Of a DNA stretch of 64,000 nucleotides, positions 50,143-59,680 are shown piece by piece. Position 1 is the stretch's first letter. Every line of letters begins with the position of its first letter. The stretch is from JACSRF01 sp963695505. GTDB lineage: Bacteria; Chloroflexota; Anaerolineae; Promineifilales; Promineifilaceae. The notes beneath the pieces are model-generated. The model did not search any database. It was not told the DNA's origin and saw only the letters and a list, made by a program, of their open reading frames with translations. A program made the position numbers and the translations under genes. The stretch lies in NCBI GenBank assembly GCA_963695505.1, contig CAVOGX010000007.1, positions 62,001 to 126,000 on the forward strand. Direction: 5' to 3'.

Positions 50143-50946
50143 GTGGAGAATGTTCTTGAGGCAATTGCCCAGCTAGATGTTGGGGTGACAGATTTATTGG
50201 ATATCGGTCTGGTAACGGCCGTTATCTACAGCGTCCTCCTGCTCATTCGCGGAACCCGGGCTGTACAAGTGCTCCGCGGCCTTATTTGGTTGGCACTCAT
50301 CGTCTTCTTTCTCTCCTCCGCCTTTAACCTACCCGCTTTTAGCTGGCTGGTCAGCAACAGCATTCCGGCGCTGCTCATTGCTATTCCCGTCATTTTTCAG
50401 CCCGAACTGCGCCGCGCCCTGGAACAGTTAGGCCATACGACAGCCCGCTTCAACTTCTTCCGCCGCCAGAAAGAAAGCCCAGTCATTGGCGCGGTCAAAG
50501 AAGCCAGCCTGCGTCTTTCGCAACGGCGGCATGGCGCCCTCATCATCTTTGAACAAGAAACCGGTCTGCAAGAATATATCGATACCGGCGTACAGCTTGA
50601 CTCCGAAGCCTCTGTGGAGCTGCTGCTCACCATTTTCAACAAACACACCGAACTCCATGACGGCGCCGTCATCATTCGGGGCGAACGTATTGCCGCAGCA
50701 GCCTGCGTGATGCCGCTTTCTACCAGCAGCCTCTCTGACAGCCAGATGGGGCTGCGCCACCGGGCCGGGCTGGGCATCAGCGAGGTCAGCGATGCCGTGG
50801 TGCTGATCATTTCCGAAGAAACGGGTCAGGCGTCCATTGCCCATAACGGCCGTGTTATTCGCCGTCAAGATATTAACCGAATCGACGCCATTCTTTACGC
50901 TTTTATGCAAAATCGCAGCGTCCCGCGAGGAGGGAAGCAGGCATGA
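50143..50946 (+). CDS. cdaA: diadenylate cyclase
   Basis: Makes the second messenger c-di-AMP from two ATP. 267 residues from GTG 50143. Three membrane helices (about 19-100) precede the DAC domain with the catalytic DGA at about residue 173 (ELHDGAVIIRGERI) and the RHR motif at about residue 205 (GLRHRAGLGISE). Membrane topology and motifs match CdaA. Its stop overlaps the cdaR start (ATGA), the classic cdaA-cdaR arrangement in which CdaR binds and regulates CdaA. Confidence 0.95.
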   Translation: MENVLEAIAQLDVGVTDLLDIGLVTAVIYSVLLLIRGTRAVQVLRGLIWLALIVFFLSSAFNLPAFSWLVSNSIPALLIAIPVIFQPELRRALEQLGHTTARFNFFRRQKESPVIGAVKEASLRLSQRRHGALIIFEQETGLQEYIDTGVQLDSEASVELLLTIFNKHTELHDGAVIIRGERIAAAACVMPLSTSSLSDSQMGLRHRAGLGISEVSDAVVLIISEETGQASIAHNGRVIRRQDINRIDAILYAFMQNRSVPRGGKQA

Positions 50947-52355
50947 TCCGCTTCCTTCGCAGCATATTGGGCAACATTGCCACCCTCATACTTTCCTTCG
51001 TCCTGGCCGTCATCATTTGGTACAACGCCTTACAAGGCGAAGACCCCCTGCGCACCCAATTTTTGCAAGTTCCCATTGATTTGGTGGGCCGGCCGGCCAA
51101 TTCTATTTTGGTCACCCCCAATACGAACCAATCTGTGCAAATTATCTTCCAGGGACCTTCTTCTTTAGTCACCACCCTGACAGACCAAAACTTCTCGGCG
51201 GTTCTTGATTTGAGCCAGGTTCCTTATGGGGAAGAAGTACCGGTACCGGTGCTGGTACAGTCCAGCGACCCGGAAGTTACCATTTTATCCCAGTCGCCTG
51301 AACAGTTATCAATTTACCTGGAGCAAACGGTCAGCAGAGAGATTCCCGTTGAGCTAGACTTGCGCGGCAGCGTGGCTATTGGGTACAGCCAGGGGCAGCC
51401 TCTGGTTGATCCTGAGAACATCCTTGTTTCGGGCATAGCTTCCCAGGTGGAAGCGCTGGATGTGGCGCGGGTAACGGTTTTCTTGAACAACGAGCGGGAA
51501 ACGGTGCAGCGCACGCCCCAACCTATCTATTACAACCGGCAAGGCCGTCCAACCAGTATCAGCGGATTAGATGTAAGTACAGAACAGGTGGAGATTACGA
51601 TACCCATCAATGAATCGGCCGGTTTTGCGGAAAAAACCATTAACGTTGACCTGCAGGGCGAGCCAGCCCCCGGTTACCGGGTAGTGGGGGTTGAGGTTGA
51701 ACCGCCCACCGTGCTGCTGCAAGGACGGCCTACCCAGCTTATCGCCCTACAATGGGTAAACACAGAGGAAATTGACGTCAATGGACTCACAGAATCGTTC
51801 CGCCCGCAGGTGGCTTTGAGTTTACCAGAAGGGGTAACGCTGGCGGAGGTGGAAGAGATATTTGTCAACGTGACTATTGAGCCGTTCCGCACAACCAGCA
51901 TTTTTAACCGGATTCCGCAAATTCAAGGGCTGGATGAGGAACTAACGGCCGAATTGGAGACCGAGTCCATTCGCATTGTGCTGTTCGGCCCCCTGCCGGC
52001 GCTGAACGCCCTGGCCGACGAGGACGTAACGGCCGTTCTGGACCTCTTTGGCCTGGAACCGGGAACCTACAGCCTGGAACCCGACATCAACTTCCCTGAG
52101 CAGCGGGGCATTGAGCTGCGCTCCATTCAGCCTGCCCAGGTTACCGTATTCATCACCGAAACGGTGACCACCACCCTTGGTCTCACCGGCACGGCAGCGC
52201 TCACCAATACCAACACAATGCTGCCGCATAAACCAACAGTCTCTGCCCGGGCAGCCCACCATACTCCTGGTGGGGTTCGTGAGCAAAGGGCCAATTTTGT
52301 AGCCGACCGGCCCAAATCGCGCTACTATTCACAGTTTGCAATAGCCGTTTACTAA
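50943..52355 (+). CDS. cdaR: YbbR-domain regulator of c-di-AMP synthesis
   Basis: 470 residues. An N-terminal membrane helix (about 9-28, NIATLILSFVLAVIIWYNAL) is followed by four YbbR domains outside the membrane (for example VDLQGEPAPGYRVVGVEVEPP). The last about 40 residues (TNTNTMLPHKPTVSARAAHH) do not look like the family and may lie in a shifted frame after about 52200. Controls CdaA activity from the extracytoplasmic face in characterised bacteria. Overlaps cdaA by 4 nt. Confidence 0.88.
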   Translation: MIRFLRSILGNIATLILSFVLAVIIWYNALQGEDPLRTQFLQVPIDLVGRPANSILVTPNTNQSVQIIFQGPSSLVTTLTDQNFSAVLDLSQVPYGEEVPVPVLVQSSDPEVTILSQSPEQLSIYLEQTVSREIPVELDLRGSVAIGYSQGQPLVDPENILVSGIASQVEALDVARVTVFLNNERETVQRTPQPIYYNRQGRPTSISGLDVSTEQVEITIPINESAGFAEKTINVDLQGEPAPGYRVVGVEVEPPTVLLQGRPTQLIALQWVNTEEIDVNGLTESFRPQVALSLPEGVTLAEVEEIFVNVTIEPFRTTSIFNRIPQIQGLDEELTAELETESIRIVLFGPLPALNALADEDVTAVLDLFGLEPGTYSLEPDINFPEQRGIELRSIQPAQVTVFITETVTTTLGLTGTAALTNTNTMLPHKPTVSARAAHHTPGGVREQRANFVADRPKSRYYSQFAIAVY

Positions 52356-52382
52356 ATATCACAGGTTCAAGCCAAAGACACC

Positions 52383-53756
52383 ATGAGTTATAAACCTTTA
52401 GTTGCCCTTGTCGGACGTCCCAACGTCGGCAAATCAACCTTGTTCAACCGCATAGTCGGGCGGCGGCTCGCCGTTGTCTCCGAAATAGCGGGCACCACCC
52501 GCGACCGGCTCTATCATGATGCCGAGTGGATTGGCGTAGCCTTCACCGTGGTCGATACCGGTGGCATTGAAGTCGAAGAAGGGCGGCATACCGCTCCCCT
52601 TTCCGAAGATTCCGAGCGCTTTCTGCCCCTCATCCGGCAGCAAGCCCGCATCGCCATCCAGGACGCCGACGTTATCGTCCAGATTGTAGACGGCCAGACC
52701 GGCATCACCGCGGCCGACAAAGAGGTGGCCGATATTTTGCGCCAGTCCAAAAAACCGGTCCTCGTGGCCGCCAACAAGCTGGAATCCACCAAGCTGTGGG
52801 ACACCGTTTACGAATTTTACGAACTGGCCGTGGGCGAAGTCTTCCCCATTTCGGCGCTGCACGGCGCCGGCACGGGGGATTTGCTTGACGCCATTGTCAG
52901 CGCCTTTCCGCAAGCTATTGACGCGGAAGATGTCGAAGATGATTCCATCAAAATCGCCATTCTTGGCCGCCCCAACGTGGGCAAGTCCACCCTGCTCAAC
53001 AAGCTGTTGGGGGAAGAACGCGCCATCGTCAGCCCCATAGCCGGTACCACTCGCGACGCCACCGACACCAGGCTCAAGTGGCACGGGCAAGAATTTACCA
53101 TTATTGACACGGCCGGAATCCGGCGGCGGGGCAAAATTGACCCGGGCATTGAAAAGTACAGCGTCCTGCGGGCCATTAAAGCATTAAACCGCGCCGACGT
53201 GGCGCTGCTGCTGGTGGATGCCAGTGAAGGGATTACCGCGCAAGATGTGCACATTGCGGGCATGCTGCTGGAGGAAAAAGCGGGCATCATTGTGCTGGTC
53301 AACAAATGGGACGCGGTGGAAAAAGACGCCTACACCATACTGGAGTATGAAAATACCATCCGCCACGAATTGAACTTTATGCCCTACGTACCGGTGATCT
53401 TCATTTCGGCCGAAACGGGGCAGCGCGTGCATAAGATTTTGCCCGAGGTTGTCGACGTCAATGAATTTCGCTATTTGCGTGTTCCTACCGGCCAGCTCAA
53501 CAAGGTGCTGCGGGATGCTGTCGCCAAGCATCCGCCGCCCAGCAAGGCCGGCGTGCGCGTGAAGTTTTTATACGCCACCCAGGCAAACGTCACGCCGCCC
53601 ACCTTCGTTTTCTTTGTCAACAAACCCGAATGGGTGCACTTTGGCTATCAACGTTTTTTGGAGAACAGGCTGCGTGAGGAATTTTCTTTTCGCGGCACGC
53701 CCATTAAGCTCGTCTTCCGCGCGCGCAGCGAAGACCGGTATGGTAAAAAAGTTTAG
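52383..53756 (+). CDS. der: ribosome biogenesis GTPase Der (EngA)
   Basis: 457 residues with two tandem GTPase domains, each with GRPNVGKSTL (residues about 10 and 195), G3 motifs VVDTGGIE and IIDTAGIRRRGK, and G4 NKLE / NKWD. A C-terminal KH-like domain (QANVTPPTFVFFVNKPEWVHF, end of which is FRARSEDRYGKK) binds the 50S subunit. Complete and canonical. No obvious ribosome binding site before ATG 52383. Confidence 0.96.
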   Translation: MSYKPLVALVGRPNVGKSTLFNRIVGRRLAVVSEIAGTTRDRLYHDAEWIGVAFTVVDTGGIEVEEGRHTAPLSEDSERFLPLIRQQARIAIQDADVIVQIVDGQTGITAADKEVADILRQSKKPVLVAANKLESTKLWDTVYEFYELAVGEVFPISALHGAGTGDLLDAIVSAFPQAIDAEDVEDDSIKIAILGRPNVGKSTLLNKLLGEERAIVSPIAGTTRDATDTRLKWHGQEFTIIDTAGIRRRGKIDPGIEKYSVLRAIKALNRADVALLLVDASEGITAQDVHIAGMLLEEKAGIIVLVNKWDAVEKDAYTILEYENTIRHELNFMPYVPVIFISAETGQRVHKILPEVVDVNEFRYLRVPTGQLNKVLRDAVAKHPPPSKAGVRVKFLYATQANVTPPTFVFFVNKPEWVHFGYQRFLENRLREEFSFRGTPIKLVFRARSEDRYGKKV

Positions 53757-53772
53757 CTGTGCGGGCTGCCCG

Positions 53773-54456
53773 TTAAGGCTTAGCGGCGGCCGCTTGTTCT
53801 AGCCGGCTGGCCAGGGTTTTGAGCTTGCTCCAGCGATGGTTGAGGGCATAAATCATAGCCAGCGCCGTCAACAAGCGCGGTTCGCATTGGGGGTCTTGCG
53901 CCAAAATCTCTAAAACCTGCATCGCTTTTTCATCTGTGCGGCGCGTGCGCAGGTATTCGTTCGCCAGCTCGACCAAAAAGTAGTCACGCTGCTGGCGCAA
54001 TTGGAACGCTTCTCCGCCAGGCGCGCCCCCTGCCGCCGGCCGGGCCGTTTGGGCCACAGCGTGGGTCCGCTTCCACACCCGCTGGATGGTTTCGGTAAGC
54101 TGATCGGCCGTAAAGGGCTTGGTCAGGTAGCCGCGGGCGCCCACGGCCATGGCTTCCAGCAGCGTCTGCGGGTCCCGTTCGGCGGAAATGATGATGCAAA
54201 CCAGATTGGGGTTTTCATCCACCATAATCCGAATGGCCTGCAGGCCGTTCATCTGCGGCATGTTCACGTCCATCAGGGCGATATCTGGCTTGTGCTGGCG
54301 GGCCATTTCCACGGCTTCTGCGCCGTTTTTGGCAATGGCCACAATCTCGGAATTGTCCACAAGCGAAAGCATGAGGCGGGTGCTGCGGCGCGTTTCGGTC
54401 ACGTCATCAGCAATCAAAAATCGGATTGGCGCTTCAGGAGATGCTGGTTGGGTCAT
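53773..54456 (-). CDS. response regulator with helical C-terminal domain
   Basis: 227 residues. A CheY-like receiver (about 10-130) has acidic pair D17-D18 (LIADDVTETRR), phospho-acceptor D63 (ALMDVNMPQMNG), a Ser/Thr switch position in CIIISAERD and Lys in YLTKPF. The C-terminal 80 residues are helical, TPR-like (KAMQVLEILAQDPQCEPRLL), with no DNA-binding motif. Output is probably protein-protein interaction. No histidine kinase lies nearby. Convergent with der, 16 nt apart. Confidence 0.85.
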   Translation of the reverse strand: MTQPASPEAPIRFLIADDVTETRRSTRLMLSLVDNSEIVAIAKNGAEAVEMARQHKPDIALMDVNMPQMNGLQAIRIMVDENPNLVCIIISAERDPQTLLEAMAVGARGYLTKPFTADQLTETIQRVWKRTHAVAQTARPAAGGAPGGEAFQLRQQRDYFLVELANEYLRTRRTDEKAMQVLEILAQDPQCEPRLLTALAMIYALNHRWSKLKTLASRLEQAAAAKP

Positions 54457-54770
54457 AGTTCAATCCCTTCAGTACACAACGCGTCAATTGGTTACCGGCA
54501 GCTTCATATTTTTTCATTATACACAAATCAATGGTAAATGATAGCGCCGAACTACAAGAAACAGCCGCCTTTCCCGCCTCTTAGGTACTAATTCACTATT
54601 TGGAATTCACTGGGCTTTATACCATGGCTAAATACAAACCGTAACTTTGCCGCAGGGAACCATCCGGCTTGACCCTTCCGCGGGCGGTAAACGGCAGCTT
54701 TGATAGCACACAAACCACATTATTTGCTATCATACCCGCAAACGCCTTTATTCGACAGAGAGAGGTAACC
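54457..54770. other. intergenic gap with an inverted repeat
   Basis: The gap between a divergent response regulator and the next gene holds an 8-bp inverted repeat TGATAGCA (54701-54708) / TGCTATCA (54725-54732) with a 16-nt spacer, 39 nt before the start at 54771. It may be an operator. Nothing else is recognisable. Confidence 0.4.
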
Positions 54771-56465
54771 ATGGACCAACCTTTTAAATTGGGTGACAGC
54801 ATCATCCTGCGCCCTGGCGAAAAACACGAAGAGCTTAACCTGGACATGTCTGGCTGGCGGGGCCGCGTTGTCGATATAGACGAAGATGGCGACCTGCTCA
54901 TCGCCTGGGACAGCCAAACTCTGCAAGATATTCCCGAAACGGCCGTTTCGCAATGGATTGACGAAGGCATCGACTGGACCTGCATGTTCATCGAGGCCGA
55001 CGCCCTGCTCCCCTACGACCCCCGCGACACCATCCTCGACAGCCTCACCGCTGCCCGGCAGCGCACGGCCCAATACGGCCTCAACTTCGACGACATAACA
55101 GACAACCCCCTCTACGACGACCTCATTGACAGTGAATGGGAAGAGGGAGAAGAGTGGGAGGAGGAGTGGGCGCCCCCTTACTTCGACCTCGACCAGTTCC
55201 TTTACGGCCTGGAAATTCCCACAAAAGAGCATCCCCGCATTCGCCGCGCCCTCAGCCAGGGCCTCGGCCAATATCACTATGACCGTTACGGCCGTTACCG
55301 TTATGGCAAGCAGCCCGCCGACCTCATCCCCGAATACATGGGCATCCCCTTCATCTTTGGCTACGGCGTCCTGCAAATCCTCGACCACAAACAAATCAGC
55401 CAGGACAGTAAAATCAAAATCTGCCAGTACGCCCTGGGCATCATCGACCTCACCCTGGAAGATGGTTTACCTTTCGGCCTGCTCACCATCCTGGGCTACC
55501 TGGCCCAAATTGGCGGCCTGCCCCTGCCCGTCTTCCACTTCATCATGCTCAACATCGAATACGGCGGCATTGGCATCTTTCGCCGCTCCATCTGGCCCTA
55601 TGGCGCCCAGCGCGACGCCGTGCTGGCCCTCCTCGACTGGGTGGCCGCCCAAGCCGACATTCCCCAGGAGGAAAAGCTGTTCTGGGTGTGGCGCTGGAGT
55701 CTGCAAAGCGATTTCGATCCCCACCTGGTCAAAGCCATCGCCCAAAACTGGCTGGCCCAACCCCACGTACCGGACCCATACAAAGAAGAGCTTTGCTGGG
55801 CCTGGCTGCAAGAACCTGAAGAAGCCGGCACGCCTCCGCAAATCTGGCAGTTGATGCAGGCCTACATGTCCGGGGACCGCCCCAAACTAGAGCAGATGCT
55901 GGCCGCCTTAGGCCCCGACGCCCCAGAACTGCCCCTGGACCTGGAGGAGATGATGCCCCCCAGCGCAGAAGATGGCGAAGCAGGATTGATGTTCCAACTG
56001 CTGCACGGCCCGCGCCGCTTCATGCTGACTCCGGCCCCCCTCAAGCGCCTGGCCCTGCCTGCCCTGGCCCGCCTCGGCCAGGACCCGCTAACCGTAGCCG
56101 ACATGTTCTGGGGCAGCGACCACGACTATTACACCGACGCCATCCACAGCGGCATCGCCGACCTGCTGCGCGAATTCCAGGAGCAAATTCCCCCTGCCGA
56201 ACTGCGCCGCCTGGTGGAGCAGGGGCTGCACTTCAGCCGCGTCAACGTGCGCAAAACCTTCCACCTGCTGGCCCGCGACCTCTATGGCGCCGAGTATGAC
56301 CAGCGCTACCTGCCCCTGGCCCTGGAAGATACGGCCAAATCCCTGCGCACCTGGGCCAAAAAGCAAAAAACAGGCGTGATAAACAGCTTCCTGGAAACCG
56401 GTGAGCCGGGCGAGACCTGCGAAGTTTTTTGTCGATTTTGGGCATGGTTCAAAACCAAGCCATAG
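54771..56465 (+). CDS. large hypothetical protein with SH3-like N-terminus
   Basis: 564 residues from ATG 54771 (GAGAGAGG upstream). Residues 5-60 look like a small KOW/SH3-like barrel (GDSIILRPGEKHEELNLDMS, then GRVVDIDEDGDLLIAWDS). An acidic stretch follows (EWEEGEEWEEEWAPP), then a long helical region without a known family. No signal peptide or membrane segment. The last about 20 codons (ETCEVFCRFWAWFKTKP) lie in sequence that reappears inverted beyond the other end of the adjacent IS, so the present C-terminus may be IS-derived. Confidence 0.6.
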   Translation: MDQPFKLGDSIILRPGEKHEELNLDMSGWRGRVVDIDEDGDLLIAWDSQTLQDIPETAVSQWIDEGIDWTCMFIEADALLPYDPRDTILDSLTAARQRTAQYGLNFDDITDNPLYDDLIDSEWEEGEEWEEEWAPPYFDLDQFLYGLEIPTKEHPRIRRALSQGLGQYHYDRYGRYRYGKQPADLIPEYMGIPFIFGYGVLQILDHKQISQDSKIKICQYALGIIDLTLEDGLPFGLLTILGYLAQIGGLPLPVFHFIMLNIEYGGIGIFRRSIWPYGAQRDAVLALLDWVAAQADIPQEEKLFWVWRWSLQSDFDPHLVKAIAQNWLAQPHVPDPYKEELCWAWLQEPEEAGTPPQIWQLMQAYMSGDRPKLEQMLAALGPDAPELPLDLEEMMPPSAEDGEAGLMFQLLHGPRRFMLTPAPLKRLALPALARLGQDPLTVADMFWGSDHDYYTDAIHSGIADLLREFQEQIPPAELRRLVEQGLHFSRVNVRKTFHLLARDLYGAEYDQRYLPLALEDTAKSLRTWAKKQKTGVINSFLETGEPGETCEVFCRFWAWFKTKP

Positions 56466-58280
56466 CACCTTTACAATTGAATGAACAAAAGAGCAATCTT
56501 AAACAAGCGAAACACTTCAGCTGAAAAGCTGAAGTAGCAAAAAGGCAAATTGTTTGACGAATGGCTACTCAGCAGGATAGCCAAGGAGCGTCAACCAATC
56601 ATCTGTTCCCAGGTCAATGCCAGCTAACTGGTAAGGGCTTTTTCCCTGCCGCTTGCCTCTTTCAAATACACGCATATTGTGCCAGAGAACAAATAGGTTC
56701 AAATAAAGTTGCAGCGTTTCCGGCGAGCGAAAAGCTTGATGATTATGCAGGAACTGCTTCAACAATCCATTGACGCCTTCTATCATACTGCTGGTACGAC
56801 AAGCCCCGTCGAGCAAGGTTATCAACTTTTCGGCCAGCTGCTGGCATTGAGCATCGTTGGCCACCATCTCTTGCAGGGCGGTTTCCGCAGCCTGGGCTTG
56901 TTGGCGAAAAGAAGAATGACCATTGATGAGAGCCTGCCGCAAACGCCAATGACGGGCAACGGTGCACATGAATGCCTCTTGTTGGTCGGGGGCAACTACT
57001 TGGGCCAGTTGTTGACGATAGGGGTTCAGTGAAGCGGCCAACCAATCGAGACTGGTCAGCAGTTGCTTTTGGTGACGGCGCAGGGTTTTGACCCATTTCT
57101 GGACGCGAGACTGGTCAATATGGCTCATCGCGGCGAGCGTTTCTTCCAGCAACCACTGGTTAATGGTCAGGTCACGAATTTCGCCGCTACGCCAATCGAC
57201 CAGTTCTAGAGCATCGACCAAATGAGATAACCATTCGGCAAAAGCGGCGTGTTGGTCATAACAACGTTCCTCTTTGGCGACAGCCGACACATATTTTTCG
57301 TCAAACAAGGGCTCGTCCCATTCTTTGAGCAGTTGCTTTTCCAGTTTGATGACCAGACTGGTGGCCCGAAATGCAGCCCGTTCCAGGTCGCGCAACACCT
57401 GTGAACCATCCCGTTGAATGTGCCAGACATCTTTCTGAACCAGCACACCAAGCTCGGCCTCTTTTTGCGATTTGCCATACATGCGGGCCATGTCTTCGAC
57501 CAGTCCGCCAATGGCGACGCCTTGTTCTTGCGCCACCAGCAGGGCCGCCGCCCAAGTGTCAGCCTGACGGTCAGGGCAAACTTCAGCTAATAGAATCGTG
57601 GTCGTGACCGGGTCAATGACCAATAATAGCGGCTGACCGCCGAAAAAGGTCTCATCCCGAGCCGCGATGACCGTTCCCATCGGACTGGTATCAATGCCAC
57701 GTAAGCGATGACCCGCATTCTGACCAGCCTCCGTCAGCAGTTCGCTAATCCAACCGATGCTTCGCGTTTGGTCAAACGCCTCGTTGAGCATTTGTCGCAG
57801 CGGGCGAATGGCCATTTTGCCGGGTAAACTGGCGGTGAGAACCGTGCGCGCCAGGCGGGTCGGGGTGATGGCTACCGTTGACGCTTGTTTCTCTGGAGCA
57901 GGCAAAGCCAGCGGTTCTGCTCTCAGCAACAACTGTTGCTCAACCCGGTGGGTTAACTCATACAGTGCCGTGCGCGACAACACAAATACGTTCGCCATCC
58001 AGGTGGCCATGCCCCAAGGTCGCTGCTGTCGCGGCAAGCTCATGATGGTGGTCATGAACAAGATGTCCGCCAGCCCCAAATGGGGCAGTTTCGGCGCCAA
58101 ATTGTGAGTGCGTGTACCACCAAGCAGTTGCCAGGTGGATTCATAGGGTTCAGGCCAGGTTACGGATGTTTGCTGATTTTGTAGATATAATGTCATTGGA
58201 AGGTTTCCTTCAAGATTGGTGAATGTGGTGTTTACTCAATCTTACGAAACCTTCCAAGCTCATTCAATTGTTAAGGTGCT
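56464..58280 (-). mobile_element. insertion sequence with 21-bp terminal inverted repeats
   Basis: Ends at 56464-56484 (AGCACCTTTACAATTGAATG plus A) and 58260-58280 are complementary in 20 of 21 positions. Between them is one transposase gene on the minus strand and an internal hairpin CTTCAGCTGAAAAGCTGAAG near 56516-56535. No target-site duplication is visible at these borders. Further matching inverted blocks lie just outside (AGACCTGCGAAGTTT and GGGCATGGTTCA on the left flank, repeated inverted on the right near 58300-58346), so the element could be about 60 nt longer on each side. The ACGGCCGT octamer is absent. Confidence 0.85.
56565..58196 (-). CDS. IS transposase (DDE-type, family not assigned)
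   Basis: 543 residues. Likely acidic catalytic residues are D181 in AARDETFFGG and E473 in SSMIEGVNGLLK, with the middle Asp in GLVEDMARMYGK or LLVIDP. The C-terminus FVLWHNMRVFERGKRQGKSP is characteristic of a group of uncharacterised IS transposases. Intact frame with the terminal repeats close by, so the element may be active. The usual IS family name could not be assigned without a search. Confidence 0.8.
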   Translation of the reverse strand: MTLYLQNQQTSVTWPEPYESTWQLLGGTRTHNLAPKLPHLGLADILFMTTIMSLPRQQRPWGMATWMANVFVLSRTALYELTHRVEQQLLLRAEPLALPAPEKQASTVAITPTRLARTVLTASLPGKMAIRPLRQMLNEAFDQTRSIGWISELLTEAGQNAGHRLRGIDTSPMGTVIAARDETFFGGQPLLLVIDPVTTTILLAEVCPDRQADTWAAALLVAQEQGVAIGGLVEDMARMYGKSQKEAELGVLVQKDVWHIQRDGSQVLRDLERAAFRATSLVIKLEKQLLKEWDEPLFDEKYVSAVAKEERCYDQHAAFAEWLSHLVDALELVDWRSGEIRDLTINQWLLEETLAAMSHIDQSRVQKWVKTLRRHQKQLLTSLDWLAASLNPYRQQLAQVVAPDQQEAFMCTVARHWRLRQALINGHSSFRQQAQAAETALQEMVANDAQCQQLAEKLITLLDGACRTSSMIEGVNGLLKQFLHNHQAFRSPETLQLYLNLFVLWHNMRVFERGKRQGKSPYQLAGIDLGTDDWLTLLGYPAE

Positions 58281-58845
58281 TTGGTTCAGAAATGAACCAT
58301 GCCCGATTTTTCAATTCCGCGCCAAAATTAGAAACTTCGCAGGTCTAAAACCCACTAGACTTCCGTCACAAATAAGGTTTTTTTCTCTGTGCTTCTTTTT
58401 GTTCCTTCGTGTCTTTGCGGTAAAAATCGAAACGGCCGTAAAAGCGGGCCGCTACCCCTAATCAACCGTCTCACCCACAACACGTAGCTTACCCCATTGG
58501 CCATGTCGTTCATCAGCCAGAGGCGGCGGCCGGAGATGGCGCGCCTGGCCAGCAGCCCCAGCACCAGCCCTTCACTTAAAATGGACAGGGCCAGCCAGCC
58601 CACGGGAAAATCCAACCGCACCGTTAACAGCGTATGCGCCACTATCTTGCCATGCCCCCTTGCTGCCTGCAGCCCTGATTTCGGCCGTTGTCGCTCTGTG
58701 CTGCTAAACACCGGCCGCTGCGTAAATGGTGACGGATTCCCGCAAGTGGGTATGGGAGGCAGAAAATAAAAGGAAAAGTAACTTTTTGTCATAACCAAAT
58801 TCCCTGTGCTATTCTAAAGTCCAAAGAAGAGGGCAGCGCAAAGTA
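58281..58845. other. gap with remnant of a membrane-protein gene
   Basis: This region contains the right flank of the IS and, on the minus strand (about 58430-58660), an open stretch reading LLTVRLDFPVGWLALSIL and WLMNDMANGVSYVLWVRRL, which looks like two membrane helices of a broken gene without a proper start. One ACGGCCGT octamer lies near 58432. No promoter for the next gene was recognised. Confidence 0.3.
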
Positions 58846-59673
58846 ATGAAAGAACCTATCCGCGTTTTAGTAGCCATTCTCAATGACCGCCTAGATTTTG
58901 AGCTCGTGCAAAATCAAAATTGGTATCGAATTCCCGTCAGCAGTCAGAAAAAATGGCTAAAGAAGCGATGGCCACCACAATGGTTATCCTTTTACCAAAC
59001 AAAAATATTTGGGTCCGAAGCTTTCGCAATTAACTATTACGCACAAGTTTTGAATATTCGCCGCGTGTCTCGCTGGCAACTTTTTCCTGACGAACCCCCC
59101 AACAAGAAATCAAAGCGCCAATACTATCAGATGATGCTTGGTTCCCTGCAAAAGTTACCACAACCAATTCTTAGTCGCCGCTGGCGGCGGATCGCATTTA
59201 TTCAGACCACGTGGCATAAATTTATCAATGCCACAGAAATCAACGATCTGTATGACGAAAGTCCATTGGAGGACAAGCTCTGGGCGGAATTTAAAAGGCT
59301 AAAAATCAGTGCCGACCGACAAGAATTTATAATGGTCAACAAGCGTAACTATGCTTTAGACTTTGCCATTTACTGTGCTAAAGGAAACTTGAACGTTGAA
59401 ACTGATGGGGATATGTGGCACGCTGATCCGCAGCGTATCCCACTGGACAATCTACGTGATAATGATTTAGAAACTGCTGGATGGCATTTGCTCCGTTTCA
59501 ACACAAAGCAGATCCTCGAAGAAATGACAGAATATTGCATTCCTACAATCATTCAAAATGTGAATAAACTTGGTGGTCTTGAAACTGGGGAAGCAATAGC
59601 ACGAAAAATTACTCCTCCCTCAGCAGAAGGGGGAATTCAGCCTAGTCTATTCAGTACAATTGACCAACAATGA
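58846..59673 (+). CDS. DUF559-like PD-(D/E)XK nuclease domain protein
   Basis: 275 residues. The N-terminal 140 residues are basic and unassigned (KKWLKKRWPPQWLSFYQ). The C-terminal part has the DUF559/Vsr-like nuclease pattern: LDFAIYCAKGNLNVETDGDMWH supplies D-x-x-x then E-x-D-x-x-H, followed by DNLRDNDLETAGWHLLRF. Such domains nick or cut DNA and occur in restriction-like systems. The gene is AT-richer than neighbours and lacks the octamer. It ends 7 nt before the HNH gene. Confidence 0.75.
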   Translation: MKEPIRVLVAILNDRLDFELVQNQNWYRIPVSSQKKWLKKRWPPQWLSFYQTKIFGSEAFAINYYAQVLNIRRVSRWQLFPDEPPNKKSKRQYYQMMLGSLQKLPQPILSRRWRRIAFIQTTWHKFINATEINDLYDESPLEDKLWAEFKRLKISADRQEFIMVNKRNYALDFAIYCAKGNLNVETDGDMWHADPQRIPLDNLRDNDLETAGWHLLRFNTKQILEEMTEYCIPTIIQNVNKLGGLETGEAIARKITPPSAEGGIQPSLFSTIDQQ

Positions 59674-59680
59674 TCTCGTT

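Noticed and set aside
58355..58798. Minus-strand ORF of 147 codons as an intact gene
   Set aside because: It has a low-complexity start and end, no binding site, and only a central piece resembling membrane helices; described as a remnant.
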